64,000 nucleotides of DNA from Diabrotica undecimpunctata. Its lineage: Eukaryota > Arthropoda > Insecta > Coleoptera > Chrysomelidae. Positions 62,011-64,000 of the stretch are shown here, one piece after another. The stretch is from the NCBI RefSeq assembly GCF_040954645.1, contig NC_092806.1:127370952-127434951 (forward strand). Direction: 5' to 3'. The notes under the pieces were generated by a model that had not been told where the DNA came from, did no database searches, and saw nothing but the letters and a program-made list of their open reading frames with translations. Within the stretch, counting starts at the first letter, position 1; each line of letters opens with the position of its first letter. Made by a program: the position numbers and the translations under genes.

Positions 62011-62390
62011 ATGTGTCAAAATCACCTTTTTTTTACATTTATTGGTCTAAGCCTTTTAGGAAGTAGTCTCGCTGGTACATTACATTCACAGTTAACGAGC
62101 ACCTATAGAACCTTTTCATACACATGGGTGTCTTTTTATCGGCCAGCCAACAATGACATTTGGGACAGACAATTCGAAAAAAGTACCTTAAGAAGTTTTT
62201 AATGAAAGTCGTTTCAAAATATGTAAGATATGTAAAAAGGAATATTGAGAAAAATGCTAGGACATCGCCAACTGGACAACTACAATTAATTCACGATGTT
62301 ACCCATCAAATACCTTTATTACGTCAAAGATTAAAAATATGCGATAATTTATTTAAAAATATGTATCTAAATTCACTATATACAAAATGA
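62011..62390 (+). other. two overlapping unrecognised open frames
   Basis: 62011-62202 (63 codons, hydrophobic start FFTFIGLSLLGSSLAGTL resembling a signal peptide) overlaps 62160-62390 (76 codons, KYVRYVKRNIEKNARTSPTG, basic). Each looks moderately coding-like and they may be one sequence split by a frameshift. No homology recognised. Confidence 0.25.
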
Positions 62391-63198
62391 TAAACCTTCA
62401 ACTCGGTATTGATACAGTAAAGTAACACTCCCAATCATTAAATTTCTCATAAACGGAAAAAACCTGAAGTGAAAGCTTTCGTGTTCACCGTGCCCTTGAT
62501 TCTCTTTCGTTATATCACAACGTGCAACAGAGTAATTCTGGTGAACAAATACCGTGAATAAATAATGCATTAATTACATTTTATTGCATATTATATTAAC
62601 GTTAAAACGGTTGTAGCTATATCGGAACACCAGTCAATTTCACTAAGTAATTATGAATACGTAATAGTCCAGGAGCCAGTCGTGCAAATTCTAAACGATT
62701 AAGTAGTAGGATTGATATTTGAATTTATTTAGTTAGTGTGTAATTAGATGTCTATTAAATCATATTTTAGTCACCTGTTTAAGTCTATCTATATAAATAT
62801 TAAATTCAGTCCGTAATAAGTGAATCAATCATTTATTGACACTAGTAGTGTTACCAGCATTAATTTAATATATTGTATCGATATATACATATTAAATACT
62901 CGCATTCGTATCACGTTTCTGAGCCTTTATATCTTTTTTATTGTATATATGCGATGCCAGTTTTGGTCCGTTAATTACATTTGAAATTATTTTTGTTGCG
63001 CTTCTCTACACATTCAAATTTTTCTTATTAAATATTTTTTATTATTATTTTCTTCATACTTAGCTGTAATTGGCGTGTTTGTGTGTCTTTATTTACTTAA
63101 CCTAATATGCCTAATATACTTATAAGAAATCTATTCGGTCCTGCATTGAGACATGGCTTAGTATGACTGAATATTCGTGTAACCAACGCTTCAGTTAT

Positions 63199-63199
<1 letters not shown>
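62391..63199. other. no gene seen
   Basis: AT-rich; featureless by eye. Confidence 0.4.

Positions 63200-63238
<39 letters not shown>
63200..63238. repeat. (GA)n microsatellite
   Basis: About 19 uninterrupted GA units, about 40 bp from the end of the following non-LTR copy. Confidence 0.95.
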
Positions 63239-63241
<3 letters not shown>

Positions 63242-63280
63242 AAGCATACATTCATCATCAAAGGTAGCGCACAATCATAA

Positions 63281-64000
63281 GGTCCAGGTCTCCATAGCTA
63301 GACAATGTAATTCCTAGGTATATTTTATTTCCATTACTTGTTCAATACTGATGCCATCAATTTCTATTTTACATCTGATTGGTACTTTGCTGACTATTAT
63401 TGTTTTAGTTTTCTGAGATGAGATTGTCATATTAAATTCTTTTGCTTTTATGTTAAATCTGTGGGCCAGTCTTTGTAAACTATCTTCATATTGGGCTATC
63501 AATATTGCGTCGTCTGCGTATTAGAGTATTTTTATTTCTTTGCTTAGCAATCTGTATCCTCTTCCTTTGTTAACGCTTTTGATGATTTCATCCATGATCA
63601 AATTAAAGAGTATGGGACTCAATGAATCTCCTTGTCTTATTCCGCTGCCTATTTCTCTAGGTTCTGTAAGTTGTCCATCTATTCTGACTTCCATTTTGAT
63701 GTTTTGATAGATGTTTTCGATAGTTTTTATAATATTTAAGGGAACTTCTCTCTTATACAGAAGATGGATTACATCTTTGAGTCTTACTCTGTCAAACGCT
63801 TTCTTTAGGTTAATCAGACACAGAAATGCTGGTGTATTATACTCTAGTGATTTCTCAGTAAGTTGCTGTATAACGAATATTGTATCTGTACACGATATTC
63901 CACTACGAAAACCCTGTTGTTCATCTGCTAAACTTATCCTCTGATTTATTAGCACTTGTAAAATTTTAGTTGTAAGTTTTAGCATAAGTTTAGCGCAAGT
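63281..64000 (-). pseudogene. non-LTR retrotransposon RT (runs off the window)
   Basis: From the right edge the minus strand reads KLTTKILQVLINQRISLADE, QQGFRSGISCTDTIFVIQQL, motif A FLCLINLKKAFDRVRLKDV (the catalytic Asp position reads Asn), motif B GSGIRQGDSLSPILFNLIMD and KGRGYRLLSKEIKIL. A stop (TAA for the Tyr of YADD) is followed by ADDAILIAQYEDSLQRLAHR, FNMTISSQKTKTIIVS and KIEIDGISIEQVMEIKY. It ends abruptly at about 63281. The 154-codon first frame is long, so the copy is fairly young but has lost motif A's Asp. Same family as 11505 and 58385. Confidence 0.85.

Overview
The window looks like intergenic or heterochromatic DNA from an AT-rich insect nuclear genome, probably a beetle. 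This is inferred from its mix of transposons: RTE/CR1-like and Jockey-like non-LTR retrotransposons, Ty3/gypsy elements including an env-bearing errantivirus, Tc1 and DD82E transposases, Penelope-like remnants, tRNA-derived SINEs, and a short (TTAGG)n-type array. I find no convincing host gene. No CRISPR array, bacterial operon or rRNA is present, and the only tRNA-like sequences are SINEs. Almost everything recognisable is a mobile element or its debris.

Layout. 1-6.9 kb: two SINEs and several decayed non-LTR fragments. 7.5-8.9 kb: an intact 455-codon IS630/Tc1/mariner-type transposase with 82 residues between its second Asp and its Glu (DD82E, the spacing I associate with Sailor), preceded by two perfect 28-bp palindromes. 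9.2-17.1 kb: non-LTR debris and two unassigned open frames. 17.4-25.3 kb: a Tc1 (DD34E) element with stop codons in its transposase, split by a young gypsy element (Gypsy-1, minus strand). Gypsy-1 has 280-bp LTRs identical by eye and intact gag and pol. Its pol carries two extra C-terminal domains, a TARG1/OARD1-like macrodomain and a CCCH zinc finger. 26.1-31.2 kb: four non-LTR or Tc1 fragments and two Penelope-like fragments, one split by a 310-bp hairpin insertion with a 12-bp target duplication. 31.4-39.1 kb: a young errantivirus-like element (Gypsy-2, plus strand) with 228-bp LTRs identical by eye, intact gag and pol, and an env frame broken once. 39.4-42.1 kb: a dead DD82E copy split by a 1.24-kb non-LTR insertion with a 10-bp target duplication. 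42.5-44.7 kb: a (CCTAA)10 array and a TIR element with an iterated motif but no ORF. 45-50 kb: more non-LTR debris, one poly(A) retroposon and one SINE. 50.3-53.9 kb: a short LTR element (Gypsy-3, minus strand) with 416-bp LTRs and a tRNA-Pro-type primer site, keeping only a gag N-terminus and an integrase. 54.5-55 kb: a third, broken DD82E copy. 58-64 kb: a second hairpin insertion with a 12-bp target duplication, plus three non-LTR fragments.

How the parts relate. The nesting gives a relative history. The three LTR elements are the youngest insertions: their LTR pairs are identical by eye and their target duplications are intact. Tc1, DD82E copy 2 and the Penelope fragments are older hosts for insertions. 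The strongest candidate for an undescribed system is the Gypsy-1 pol polyprotein with its macrodomain and CCCH finger. Second is a set of small hairpin modules followed by GAAA that resemble Penelope-type hammerhead regions, two of which form near-perfect foldback insertions. All family calls are from reading the sequence; no database search was run.
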